Positions 54,417-62,243 of a stretch of DNA of 64,000 nt are shown here, in pieces. The translations under genes were made by a program, and so were the position numbers. Source of the DNA: JAWKXU01 sp020446465 (lineage in GTDB: Bacteria > Pseudomonadota > Alphaproteobacteria > Sphingomonadales > Sphingomonadaceae). The stretch lies in the NCBI GenBank assembly GCA_041396845.1, contig JAWKXU010000002.1, positions 124,001 to 188,000 on the forward strand, written 5' to 3'. Every line of letters starts with the position of its first letter. Position 1 is the first letter of the stretch. A model generated the notes under the pieces. That model saw only the letters and a program-made list of their open reading frames with translations. It had not been told where the DNA came from and did not search any database.

Positions 54417-55460
54417 ATGGACAGGAAGAAGATGGTTTTGCTGCTGGGGGCGCTGGTCATTGCGATCGGCACGGCATTGGCAGCCCGGAGCATGTTCGTC
54501 GGATCATCTGCACCGCAGGCGCAAGCCGCGCCAGAGGTTCCGACAGGACCAAAAGTGCTTGTTGCACAACGCTCGCTGCCAGTCGGCACGATCATCACGG
54601 CTGAATCGATTGGCTATCAGCTCTGGCCGAAGGAAATGGTGCAGGACGCCTATTTCATCGACGGCGAGGCCGATATGAGCAAGCTGCTCGGCACCGTCGT
54701 CCGCAGCCCGATCACCGCTGGTGAACCTGTCACGCGCGGCTCTCTGGTCAGCCCTGGCGACCGTGGCTTCCTCGCTGCGGCACTTGGCCCCGGTATGCGC
54801 GCTGTAACAATTCCTGTTTCGGCCAAAACCGGCGTTGCGGGCTTTGTCTTTCCGGGGGACCGCGTCGATCTGATGCTGACCCAGTCAGTAAAAGGTGACG
54901 AAGGCAATGACCTGAAGACGACCGAAACCTTCCTCAAAAACGTGCGCGTGCTGGCGACCGATCAGTCCACCGACACTGCCGTTGTTGAAGGCAAGACCGT
55001 GGTCAAGGCGTTCAGCAACGTGACGCTGGAAGTGACACCGCGCATTGCCGAAAAGATCTCGGTCGCCCAGACAATCGGCACGCTCAGCCTCTCGCTACGC
55101 TCGATCGCTGACAACCAGAGCGAACTGGAACGCGCGATTGCATCGGGCGAAGTCGAAATACCCGCTGGCGCTTCTTCCGATGATGAAGCCAAGGCAGTGC
55201 GCACCGTTATTGCCAAGCCCAATGACCGCGGCTCGACCTTCGTGACAGGCGGCGACGTTTCCCGCTTCCAGCCGCGCGGTGGCGCAAAGAAGGACGAAAA
55301 CGCTGGTCCGCCGGTGCCGGTGGTGCGCGTAACACGCGGCAAGAACACCGAAGTCGTGCCTGCCGGTGCGAAGGCAACCGCCAGTCTCCTCAGCCAGCAA
55401 AGCCAGGGCTACGCGAACGCCGCCAAGAGCGTTCCGACCGGCCTTTCCACCCTGAGGTAA
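54417..55460 (+). CDS. cpaB: Flp pilus assembly protein CpaB
   Basis: 347 residues. N-terminal signal anchor (KMVLLLGALVIAIGTALAA), then an SAF domain (VLVAQRSLPVGTIITAESI...) and RcpC-like core (AVTIPVSAKTGVAGFVFPGDRVDLMLT). CpaB/RcpC is a periplasmic partner of the secretin. It is followed by cpaC after four bases. Confidence 0.92.
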   Translation: MDRKKMVLLLGALVIAIGTALAARSMFVGSSAPQAQAAPEVPTGPKVLVAQRSLPVGTIITAESIGYQLWPKEMVQDAYFIDGEADMSKLLGTVVRSPITAGEPVTRGSLVSPGDRGFLAAALGPGMRAVTIPVSAKTGVAGFVFPGDRVDLMLTQSVKGDEGNDLKTTETFLKNVRVLATDQSTDTAVVEGKTVVKAFSNVTLEVTPRIAEKISVAQTIGTLSLSLRSIADNQSELERAIASGEVEIPAGASSDDEAKAVRTVIAKPNDRGSTFVTGGDVSRFQPRGGAKKDENAGPPVPVVRVTRGKNTEVVPAGAKATASLLSQQSQGYANAAKSVPTGLSTLR

Positions 55461-55464
55461 CGCC

Positions 55465-57087
55465 ATGACAACGCAACCGCAAACCGCACTCTCCGCTCGC
55501 GCCAATACGGCCAACGGAACTCTGCCAAGGGGCAAGACTATGAAACGCCGCCTTATCTTCTCGATTGCCGCAGCCGCCGCAACTGCGCTGCCCGCAGGCA
55601 TTATGCCAACGGCACCAGCACTGGCCCAGACGGTCACATCGCCACGCAGCACGCTGGATATTGCCATCGGCCGTGGTGAACTTGTCACCATTCCGGGCCG
55701 CATGGCGGATATCTTCGTCGCCAACGATGGCATCGCAGACGTGCAGATCAAATCGCAGCGCCAGCTTTACATCTTCGGCAAGTCGGGCGGGCAGACGACT
55801 GTCTATGCCAGCAATGCGGCAGGGGACGTGATCTGGTCTGCCGATATCCGCGTTGGCACCAATATCGACAGCGTCGACCAGATGCTGGCGCTCGCCATGC
55901 CGAATGCCAAAATCGTCGTCAGCACGATGAGCAGCAACACCGTGCTGCTGACAGGCACGGTTGCCGCGCCTGAAGATGCTGCCGAAGCAGAACGTCTGGT
56001 GTCAGCCTACATGGGCGAAGACACCAATGTCATCAGCCGGTTAAAAATGGCAACGCCCTTGCAGGTCAACCTGCGTGTGCGCTTTGCAGAAGTCAGCCGG
56101 TCGCTGGTCCGTTCGCTTGGCACCAACCTGCAAACGGTCGATTCAACCGGCGGTTTCAAGTTCGGCATCGGTCAGGGTCGTGGCCCGACATCAACTTATG
56201 TGCCCGGCAGCCCGGCTGGCCTTGGTGTCGGTTTCACCGAAGCCCCCGATGGCGGCAGCCTGGTGAAACAGAACGGAACCGGGACAACTTTCGGCGCGTT
56301 CGGCAAGTTGCTCGGCCTCGACATTGCAGGCGTGCTTGACGTTGCAGAACGCAACGGCCTTGTAACGACGCTTTCAGAACCGAACCTGACAGCCCTTTCG
56401 GGCGAAACCGCCGACTTCCTTGCCGGTGGCGAGTTCCCGATCCCGATGAGCCAGGGGCTTGGTTCAACCTCCATCGAATACAAGAAGTTCGGTGTCAGCC
56501 TGGCCTATACGCCCACGGTGCTCGACAACGGGCGTATTTCCATCCGGGTCCGCCCGGAAGTCTCTGAATTGTCGAGCCAGGGTTCCGTCACACTCAATGG
56601 TTTCCAGGTGCCCGCACTGACCGTGCGCCGCGCTGAAACGACTGTGGAGCTTGGTTCCGGCCAGAGCTTCATGATCGCCGGCCTGATGAGCAACAATGCC
56701 CAGAACACGATCGACAAGGCGCCCGGCCTGGGTGACTTGCCGATCCTTGGCAACCTGTTCAGTTCCAAGGAGTTCCGCAAGGGGCAGACCGAACTGGTGA
56801 TCGTGGTCACGCCCTATCTGGTAAACCCGGTCAACGACAGCGAGATCAAGCTGCCGACAGATGGCTACGGCTCGCCAAACGTGCTCGAACAACTGCTCGG
56901 CAATGTGGAAAGCAACGGGAAATCGGGCGCAACCCGGCCAATGCCACGCGCTCTGAATGATGGTGCGGATGCCGGCCCCGAAGTCGGCGCGCTCGACCCG
57001 GTCGACAAGGATCGCCGCAAATCGAAGAGCAAGGCCCAGCGTCAGGCATCAGCCGCTGACGTAGAGCCAGGCTTCAGCATCAAGTGA
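55465..57087 (+). CDS. cpaC: Flp pilus secretin CpaC
   Basis: 540 residues from 55465, or 515 from the ATG at 55540 (MKRRLIFSIAAAAATALP), which has AAGGGG seven nt upstream and a classic signal peptide start. A BON-like domain and N0 part (LDIAIGRGELVTIPGRMADIFVAND) lead to the secretin core with VPALTVRRAETTVELGSGQ and GLMSNNAQ. It forms the outer-membrane channel. Confidence 0.92.
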   Translation: MTTQPQTALSARANTANGTLPRGKTMKRRLIFSIAAAAATALPAGIMPTAPALAQTVTSPRSTLDIAIGRGELVTIPGRMADIFVANDGIADVQIKSQRQLYIFGKSGGQTTVYASNAAGDVIWSADIRVGTNIDSVDQMLALAMPNAKIVVSTMSSNTVLLTGTVAAPEDAAEAERLVSAYMGEDTNVISRLKMATPLQVNLRVRFAEVSRSLVRSLGTNLQTVDSTGGFKFGIGQGRGPTSTYVPGSPAGLGVGFTEAPDGGSLVKQNGTGTTFGAFGKLLGLDIAGVLDVAERNGLVTTLSEPNLTALSGETADFLAGGEFPIPMSQGLGSTSIEYKKFGVSLAYTPTVLDNGRISIRVRPEVSELSSQGSVTLNGFQVPALTVRRAETTVELGSGQSFMIAGLMSNNAQNTIDKAPGLGDLPILGNLFSSKEFRKGQTELVIVVTPYLVNPVNDSEIKLPTDGYGSPNVLEQLLGNVESNGKSGATRPMPRALNDGADAGPEVGALDPVDKDRRKSKSKAQRQASAADVEPGFSIK

Positions 57088-57098
57088 GAAAGGTCAAG

Positions 57099-57743
57099 AT
57101 GATGGGCATGACGATGAAAAAACCGATGGCCGCTGCCATCGCCCTCACGCTGGGGCTTTCGCTTGCGGCATGTGGTGGCTCGAACCAGGCAATTCGCAGT
57201 CTGGACTCAGTCAACCAGCCGGTTGTCGAACGGACCAGCTACACGCTCGATGTCAACACCGGCGCCAATGGCCTGCCGTTCTCCGAACAGCGCAAACTGG
57301 CCGACTGGTTTGAAACGATGGACCTTCGCTATGGCGACCGGGTTTCGATCGACGACCCTGTAGGCAGCGGCGCAACGCACGAAGCCGTGGCCGCCATTGC
57401 CGCGCAATATGGGCTGGTTGTCAGCGATGTCGCCCCGGTCACGGAAGGATACGTCAATCCCGGCTCGGCGCGCGTCGTCATCACCCGTTCAAAGGCTTAT
57501 GTGCCCAACTGCCCCAACTGGGAGCATCGGTCAGCCTCGAACTTCGCCAACAAGAGCTGGTCTGGATATGGCTGCGCGATCAATGGCAATCTTGCCGCGA
57601 TGGTGGCCGACCCGGAACACCTTATCAATGGGGCCAAGGGCACGGGCGAAACCGTCGTCATGAGCTCGACCAAGGCTATCGAAAGCTACCGCAATCAGGC
57701 TCCTTCCGGTGCAGCAGGCCTGAAGCAGAACGCGACGAACTAA
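57099..57743 (+). CDS. cpaD: Flp pilus assembly lipoprotein CpaD
   Basis: 214 residues from the ATG at 57099 (AGAAAGG site upstream), although the frame begins at a GTG that overlaps cpaC. Signal peptide with lipobox LAAC. The conserved C-terminal part contains PNCPNWEHRSASNFANKSWSGYGCAINGNLAAMVADP, cut by the 20-residue limit to PNCPNW and GCAINGNLAAMVADP. CpaD is the pilotin-like partner of the secretin. Confidence 0.88.
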   Translation: MMGMTMKKPMAAAIALTLGLSLAACGGSNQAIRSLDSVNQPVVERTSYTLDVNTGANGLPFSEQRKLADWFETMDLRYGDRVSIDDPVGSGATHEAVAAIAAQYGLVVSDVAPVTEGYVNPGSARVVITRSKAYVPNCPNWEHRSASNFANKSWSGYGCAINGNLAAMVADPEHLINGAKGTGETVVMSSTKAIESYRNQAPSGAAGLKQNATN

Positions 57744-57755
57744 GGAGACTGTGCA

Positions 57756-59051
57756 ATGAACGCGCCATGGAAGCCTAACCTTGCAGGCAACCGCGATCCT
57801 TTCGCAGCCTTTGTCTGCGATGAAAACACGCTCGACGCATTGCGCCCCGTTGTCATCGAACTCGGCTGGCCGCCGGAAAAATGCAACAAGGGTGGCCTGC
57901 GCAACGCTGTCCAATCACTCTCCGTTTCTGCCAGCCCGGCCATCCTTCTGGTCGATCTGTCGGAAAGCGGCGATCCGCTGAACGATATCAACGGGCTGGC
58001 CGAAGTCTGCGAACCCGGAACAGTCGTGATCGCGATTGGCCAGGTCAATGACGTGCGCCTTTACCGAGACCTTCTGGCCAGCGGCATTCACGATTATTTG
58101 CTGAAACCGCTATCGGCCAACCAGCTGCGTGATACGCTGACGCAGGCGCAGATGGTTTTCAACCAGCCCAAACATCAGGATGGAGCCGCTGCAAAGCAGC
58201 ACATCTCTACCGCCGTTGTGGGCACCCGTGGCGGTGTTGGCGCCTCGACGCTGGTGACCTCGCTCGCCTGGCTGTTCAGTTCGGAATACAAGCGGCCGAC
58301 CGCACTGCTTGATCTTGACGTGCACTTCGGCACCGGCGCGCTGACGCTGGACCTGGAACCGGGGCGCGGGCTGACTGACGCCATCGACAATCCAAGCCGC
58401 ATCGATGGCCTGTTTATCGAACGGGCCATGGTCCGCGCCAACGACAACCTGGCGATCCTGTCTGCCGAAGCGCCGATCAATTCGCCGCTGATGACGGACG
58501 GAGCAGCTTTCCTCCAGTTGGAAGAAGAGTTCCGCCAGGCGTTTGAAATGACGCTGATCGACATGCCGCGCAACATGATCATCAACTTCCCGCACCTGTT
58601 GTCGGAAGTGAATGTCGTGATCGTGGCAACCGAACTGACGCTGGCTTCGGCGCGTGATGCCATCCGCATCCTGTCATGGCTGAAAGGCAATGCCGCCCAT
58701 GCAACGCCGCTGGTTGTGGCCAACCGCGTGCAAACGGGTGTGGGTGAAATCAGCCGAGCCGATTTTGAAGCATCCATCGAACGCAAGATCGACTTTGTGG
58801 TGCCGTTTGATCTCAAAAGCGCGGCCAATGCCGCGAAACTGGGGCAGACTTTCGTGGAAGCCAACCGTTCCAGCAAGGCAACGGCGGCAATCCGCGACAT
58901 CGCCAACACGATTGCGAACATGGGCGACAACGAAGACGAGGATGGCAACGGTCCCAAAAAGGCCAAGTCCTCGCTGCTGGGCGGTCTCGACCTCAAGGCA
59001 TTGCTGCCCAGGAAAGCAGGCGCAAAAGTCCCGGCAGAACCTGCCGAGTAG
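57756..59051 (+). CDS. cpaE: Flp pilus localisation ATPase CpaE
   Basis: 431 residues. A receiver-like N-terminal domain (about 15-130) and a ParA/MinD-like ATPase with the deviant Walker A GTRGGVGAST. CpaE positions the pilus at the pole. AAGGAG lies seven nt upstream of the ATG. The usual next gene, cpaF, is missing. Confidence 0.92.
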   Translation: MNAPWKPNLAGNRDPFAAFVCDENTLDALRPVVIELGWPPEKCNKGGLRNAVQSLSVSASPAILLVDLSESGDPLNDINGLAEVCEPGTVVIAIGQVNDVRLYRDLLASGIHDYLLKPLSANQLRDTLTQAQMVFNQPKHQDGAAAKQHISTAVVGTRGGVGASTLVTSLAWLFSSEYKRPTALLDLDVHFGTGALTLDLEPGRGLTDAIDNPSRIDGLFIERAMVRANDNLAILSAEAPINSPLMTDGAAFLQLEEEFRQAFEMTLIDMPRNMIINFPHLLSEVNVVIVATELTLASARDAIRILSWLKGNAAHATPLVVANRVQTGVGEISRADFEASIERKIDFVVPFDLKSAANAAKLGQTFVEANRSSKATAAIRDIANTIANMGDNEDEDGNGPKKAKSSLLGGLDLKALLPRKAGAKVPAEPAE

Positions 59052-59062
59052 GCAAAAAGTGC

Positions 59063-59126
59063 GACGGCAGGAATCCCCGATCGATCACTGCCGTCCACTA
59101 CACCGATTTAAGCCGACGCGGGTCGG
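59063..59126. repeat. Two hairpins in the cpaE-tadB gap
   Basis: GACGGCAG (59063-59070) pairs with CTGCCGTC (59088-59095) around 17 nt, and CCGAC (59113-59117) pairs with GTCGG (59122-59126). Neither has a T-run. They could be mRNA processing sites or leftovers of a deletion of cpaF. Confidence 0.4.
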
Positions 59127-59147
59127 AAAAACGAACGAGGCCAGAAC

Positions 59148-60119
59148 ATGAACATCATCCAGCTCCTACTGTTTGCAGGCGGCCTGATGGCCGTGATGAT
59201 CCTTGGCTATTCTGCGTTTTCCGGACCATCGGCTGCCAAGGAAAGTGCGCGCCGGCTACAGGGCCTGCGTGAACGGCATAGCGAAAGCACCGTCGACAAG
59301 GTGGAAGCCCAGTTGCGCAAGGCGGTGGCTGCGCGCAAACCCAAAACGCACGCTGTTGCAGGGTCAACTTCGCGGATCGAAGCCTTGTCGCTGCGCCTCC
59401 ATCGGACCGGCAAGGGCTGGACGATTTCACAGTATTTCTATGCCTCGCTGGGGTTGATGCTGCTCGTTGCCGTGCTGCTCTATCTCAATACAGGCGCAGC
59501 GGCCCTGTCGCTTGGTGTCGGCATGATCTTCGGCCTTGGCATCCCGCACATGGTGGTGAACCACTTCATCAAGAAGCGGACGAACAATTTCACCACCAAG
59601 TTCCCGGACGCGATCGAGCTTCTGGTGCGCGGTTTGCGCTCCGGCCTTCCGGTGACAGAAACACTGACTGTCGTGGCACAGGAAGTCCCCGGCCCGGTGG
59701 GTGAGGAGTTCAAGGCCGTGGTTGACCGGATCAAGGTTGGCCGATCGATGGAAGAATCGCTTCAGGAAACGGCTGACAGGCTCAACACGCCAGAGTTCAG
59801 CTTCTTCTGCATCACGATTGCCATCCAGCGCGAAACGGGCGGCAACCTGGCTGAAACCCTGTCCAACCTGGCTGACGTGTTGCGCAAACGCGCGCAAATG
59901 AAACTGAAGATCAAGGCGATGAGCTCTGAATCCAAAGCATCGGCCTATATCGTCGGGTCACTGCCCTTCATCGTTTTCGCCATGGTTTACTGGATCAACC
60001 CGAAATACCTCGGCGGCTTCTTTACGGATGACCGTCTGATCGTCGCCGGCCTTGGCGGCATGGTCTGGATGAGCATCGGCGTGTTCATCATGGCCAAGAT
60101 GGTCAGCTTCGAGATCTGA
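59148..60119 (+). CDS. tadB: Flp pilus inner-membrane platform protein TadB
   Basis: 323 residues with a GspF-type domain (RRLQGLRERHSESTVDK; FPDAIELLVRGLRSGLPVTETL) and C-terminal membrane helices. TadB/CpaG pairs with TadC and is driven by the CpaF ATPase. It starts 96 bp after cpaE. Confidence 0.92.
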   Translation: MNIIQLLLFAGGLMAVMILGYSAFSGPSAAKESARRLQGLRERHSESTVDKVEAQLRKAVAARKPKTHAVAGSTSRIEALSLRLHRTGKGWTISQYFYASLGLMLLVAVLLYLNTGAAALSLGVGMIFGLGIPHMVVNHFIKKRTNNFTTKFPDAIELLVRGLRSGLPVTETLTVVAQEVPGPVGEEFKAVVDRIKVGRSMEESLQETADRLNTPEFSFFCITIAIQRETGGNLAETLSNLADVLRKRAQMKLKIKAMSSESKASAYIVGSLPFIVFAMVYWINPKYLGGFFTDDRLIVAGLGGMVWMSIGVFIMAKMVSFEI

Positions 60120-60138
60120 GCAGGAACGGTAAGTCATC

Positions 60139-61134
60139 ATGGAACCCACCACAGGCCCAACAGTTCTCGGCGTCGATGTCATACTCGTCGGCTCGATCCT
60201 TGCCGGTATCGCGGCGATGGCGGTCTTGTTCGCAATCTATACCGCGGTCACGGTCCGCGACCCGATGGCCAAGCGTGTCAAGGCGCTGAACGAACGGCGC
60301 GAACAGCTGAAAGCGGGTATCATTACCTCGACAGCAAAAAAGCGCGCCAGTCTCGTTCGCAAGAACGACACGACAGACCGCATGAAATCCACGCTGGAGG
60401 GCATGAAAGTTCTCCAGGACGAACAGCTCAAGCAAGTGCAGCAAAAGCTGGCCCAGGCCGGTATTCGCCACAAGGAATGGGCCGTTGCCGTCATTTTCGG
60501 ACGGATGGTGGCGCCCATCGTGCTGGGCCTGTTCGCGGCCTTCATGGTGTACTGGAGCAATATGTTCCCCGACTGGGGCGATGTGAAGCGTTTCGGCGCT
60601 TTCGCTCTGGCTGTCGGCTTTGGTTACAAGTTGCCCGATATCCTGCTCCAGAACATGATTACCAAGCGCACCGATGCCATCCGCAAGGGTTTGCCGGACG
60701 CGCTTGACCTTCTGGTTATCTGCGCCGAAGCCGGTTTGACAGTCGATGCGGCATTCAACCGCGTGGCCAAGGAACTGGGGCGTGCCTATCCGGAACTGGG
60801 CGATGAGTTTACGCTGACAGCGATTGAACTGTCGTTCCTGACCGAACGCAAGATGGCTTTCGACAACCTTGCTTATCGCGTCGATCTCGATTCGGTGCAG
60901 GGCGTTGTCACCACGATGATCCAGACAGAACGCTACGGCACCCCGCTGGCATCAGCCCTGCGCGTGCTTTCGGCTGAGTTCCGTAACGAACGTATGATGC
61001 GCGCGGAAGAAAAGGCCGCGCGCCTGCCTGCGATCATGACCGTTCCGTTGATCCTGTTCATTCTGCCGACGCTGTTTATCGTTATTCTCGGCCCGGCGGC
61101 CTGTTCGATCTCTGACTCCTTCATCAACCGCTAG
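60139..61134 (+). CDS. tadC: Flp pilus inner-membrane platform protein TadC
   Basis: 331 residues. N-terminal helix, GspF-type domain with LPDALDLLVICAEAGLTVDAAF, and terminal helices (PLILFILPTLFIVIL). TadC/CpaH is the second platform protein. It ends the pilus operon, and a strong terminator follows. Confidence 0.92.
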   Translation: MEPTTGPTVLGVDVILVGSILAGIAAMAVLFAIYTAVTVRDPMAKRVKALNERREQLKAGIITSTAKKRASLVRKNDTTDRMKSTLEGMKVLQDEQLKQVQQKLAQAGIRHKEWAVAVIFGRMVAPIVLGLFAAFMVYWSNMFPDWGDVKRFGAFALAVGFGYKLPDILLQNMITKRTDAIRKGLPDALDLLVICAEAGLTVDAAFNRVAKELGRAYPELGDEFTLTAIELSFLTERKMAFDNLAYRVDLDSVQGVVTTMIQTERYGTPLASALRVLSAEFRNERMMRAEEKAARLPAIMTVPLILFILPTLFIVILGPAACSISDSFINR

Positions 61135-61165
61135 GCGGCGGAGAAGAAAGTCGCATACCGAAGGA

Positions 61166-61193
61166 GGGGTGGCGGAAACGCCGCCCCTTTTTT
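61166..61193 (+). terminator. Intrinsic terminator of the pilus operon
   Basis: GGGGTGGCG (61166-61174), a GAAA tetraloop, CGCCGCCCC (61179-61187) and six T. One G-U pair. It is the strongest terminator in the window and separates tadC from convergent mtnP. Confidence 0.9.
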
Positions 61194-61218
61194 CGTTCGG
61201 ATCGGGTCGAAGGGAAAG

Positions 61219-62115
61219 CTACGCTTCTTTCAGCAATCGGCCTGCCACGGCGTCCAGCCCGGCAGAAAGCAAGCGCGGTGCCAAGCCATCAGGGTTGGCA
61301 AAGGCTGTATCCAGCGTGCGATCAATCGGGCTGGCTGGCCGCTGTGATGGCAGGGCCGCAGCCAGATGACGCAACGCCTCACGCGCGAATGCCACATTTT
61401 CGCGCATGACGGCAAAAACGCTTGCCGCATCGACGCTTTCGCCCGTTTCGCGCCAGCAGTCATAATCCGTCACCATGGCGAGAATGGCGTATGGCAGCTC
61501 CGCTTCCCGCGCCAGCCGGGCTTCGGGCATGGCAGTCATCCCGATGACATCGGCACCCCATTGGCGATAGAGATTGCTTTCCGCGCGGGTGGAAAACTGC
61601 GGCCCTTCAATGGCAATATAGCACCCGCCACGGTGAACTTTTGAAATGCCTGCCTTCCCCGCGCTATCCGCAGCAAGGCCGGCAAGCCGTGGACAGACCG
61701 GCTCTGCCATGCCGACATGGGCGACAACATTTGTGCCGAAGAAGCTGCGTTCGCGCCCCTGTGTCCGGTCAATAAACTGGTCAACCGCCACGAAATGCCC
61801 CGGTGCGAGGTCCTCACGCAAGGAGCCAACCGCAGAAATGGCCAGGACATCCGTCACGCCGCAGCGTTTCAGCACGTCGATGTTGGCGCGATAGTTGACG
61901 CCGTCAGGCGGCAAGACATGCCCCTGCCCGTGGCGCGGCAGAAAACTGAACCGCACCCCGCCCAGCGTTCCCAATGTAACTGGCCCCGAAGGTTCGCCAA
62001 AGGGGCTGGACACATGGATTTCCTGGGCATCCTGAAGGCCAATGTCCTGATAAAGACCTGACCCGCCAATCACCCCGATATGCCAGGCATTACTCATACT
62101 CGATTCCGTTGCCAT
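61219..62115 (-). CDS. mtnP: S-methyl-5'-thioadenosine phosphorylase
   Basis: 298 residues from ATG at 62115 (or 292 from the ATG at 62097, MSNAWHIGVIGGSG). Purine phosphorylase type II motifs: GVIGGSGLYQD, phosphate site LPRHGQGH, and IGMTAMPEARLAREAELPYA. It releases adenine and methylthioribose-1-phosphate. Hypoxanthine specificity cannot be excluded. Confidence 0.92.
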   Translation of the reverse strand: MATESSMSNAWHIGVIGGSGLYQDIGLQDAQEIHVSSPFGEPSGPVTLGTLGGVRFSFLPRHGQGHVLPPDGVNYRANIDVLKRCGVTDVLAISAVGSLREDLAPGHFVAVDQFIDRTQGRERSFFGTNVVAHVGMAEPVCPRLAGLAADSAGKAGISKVHRGGCYIAIEGPQFSTRAESNLYRQWGADVIGMTAMPEARLAREAELPYAILAMVTDYDCWRETGESVDAASVFAVMRENVAFAREALRHLAAALPSQRPASPIDRTLDTAFANPDGLAPRLLSAGLDAVAGRLLKEA

Positions 62116-62243
62116 GCTGCGCTAAAGACCCCACGGCTTTAAGGAGCCACCAGTCCTGCGGCAAGGGGACCGCAAAGGCTGGCCAGTAATGTGACCGGGG
62201 GAAACAGGGCCTCTGTTCGCAATAAAGGAACGGGGGCAATTTA

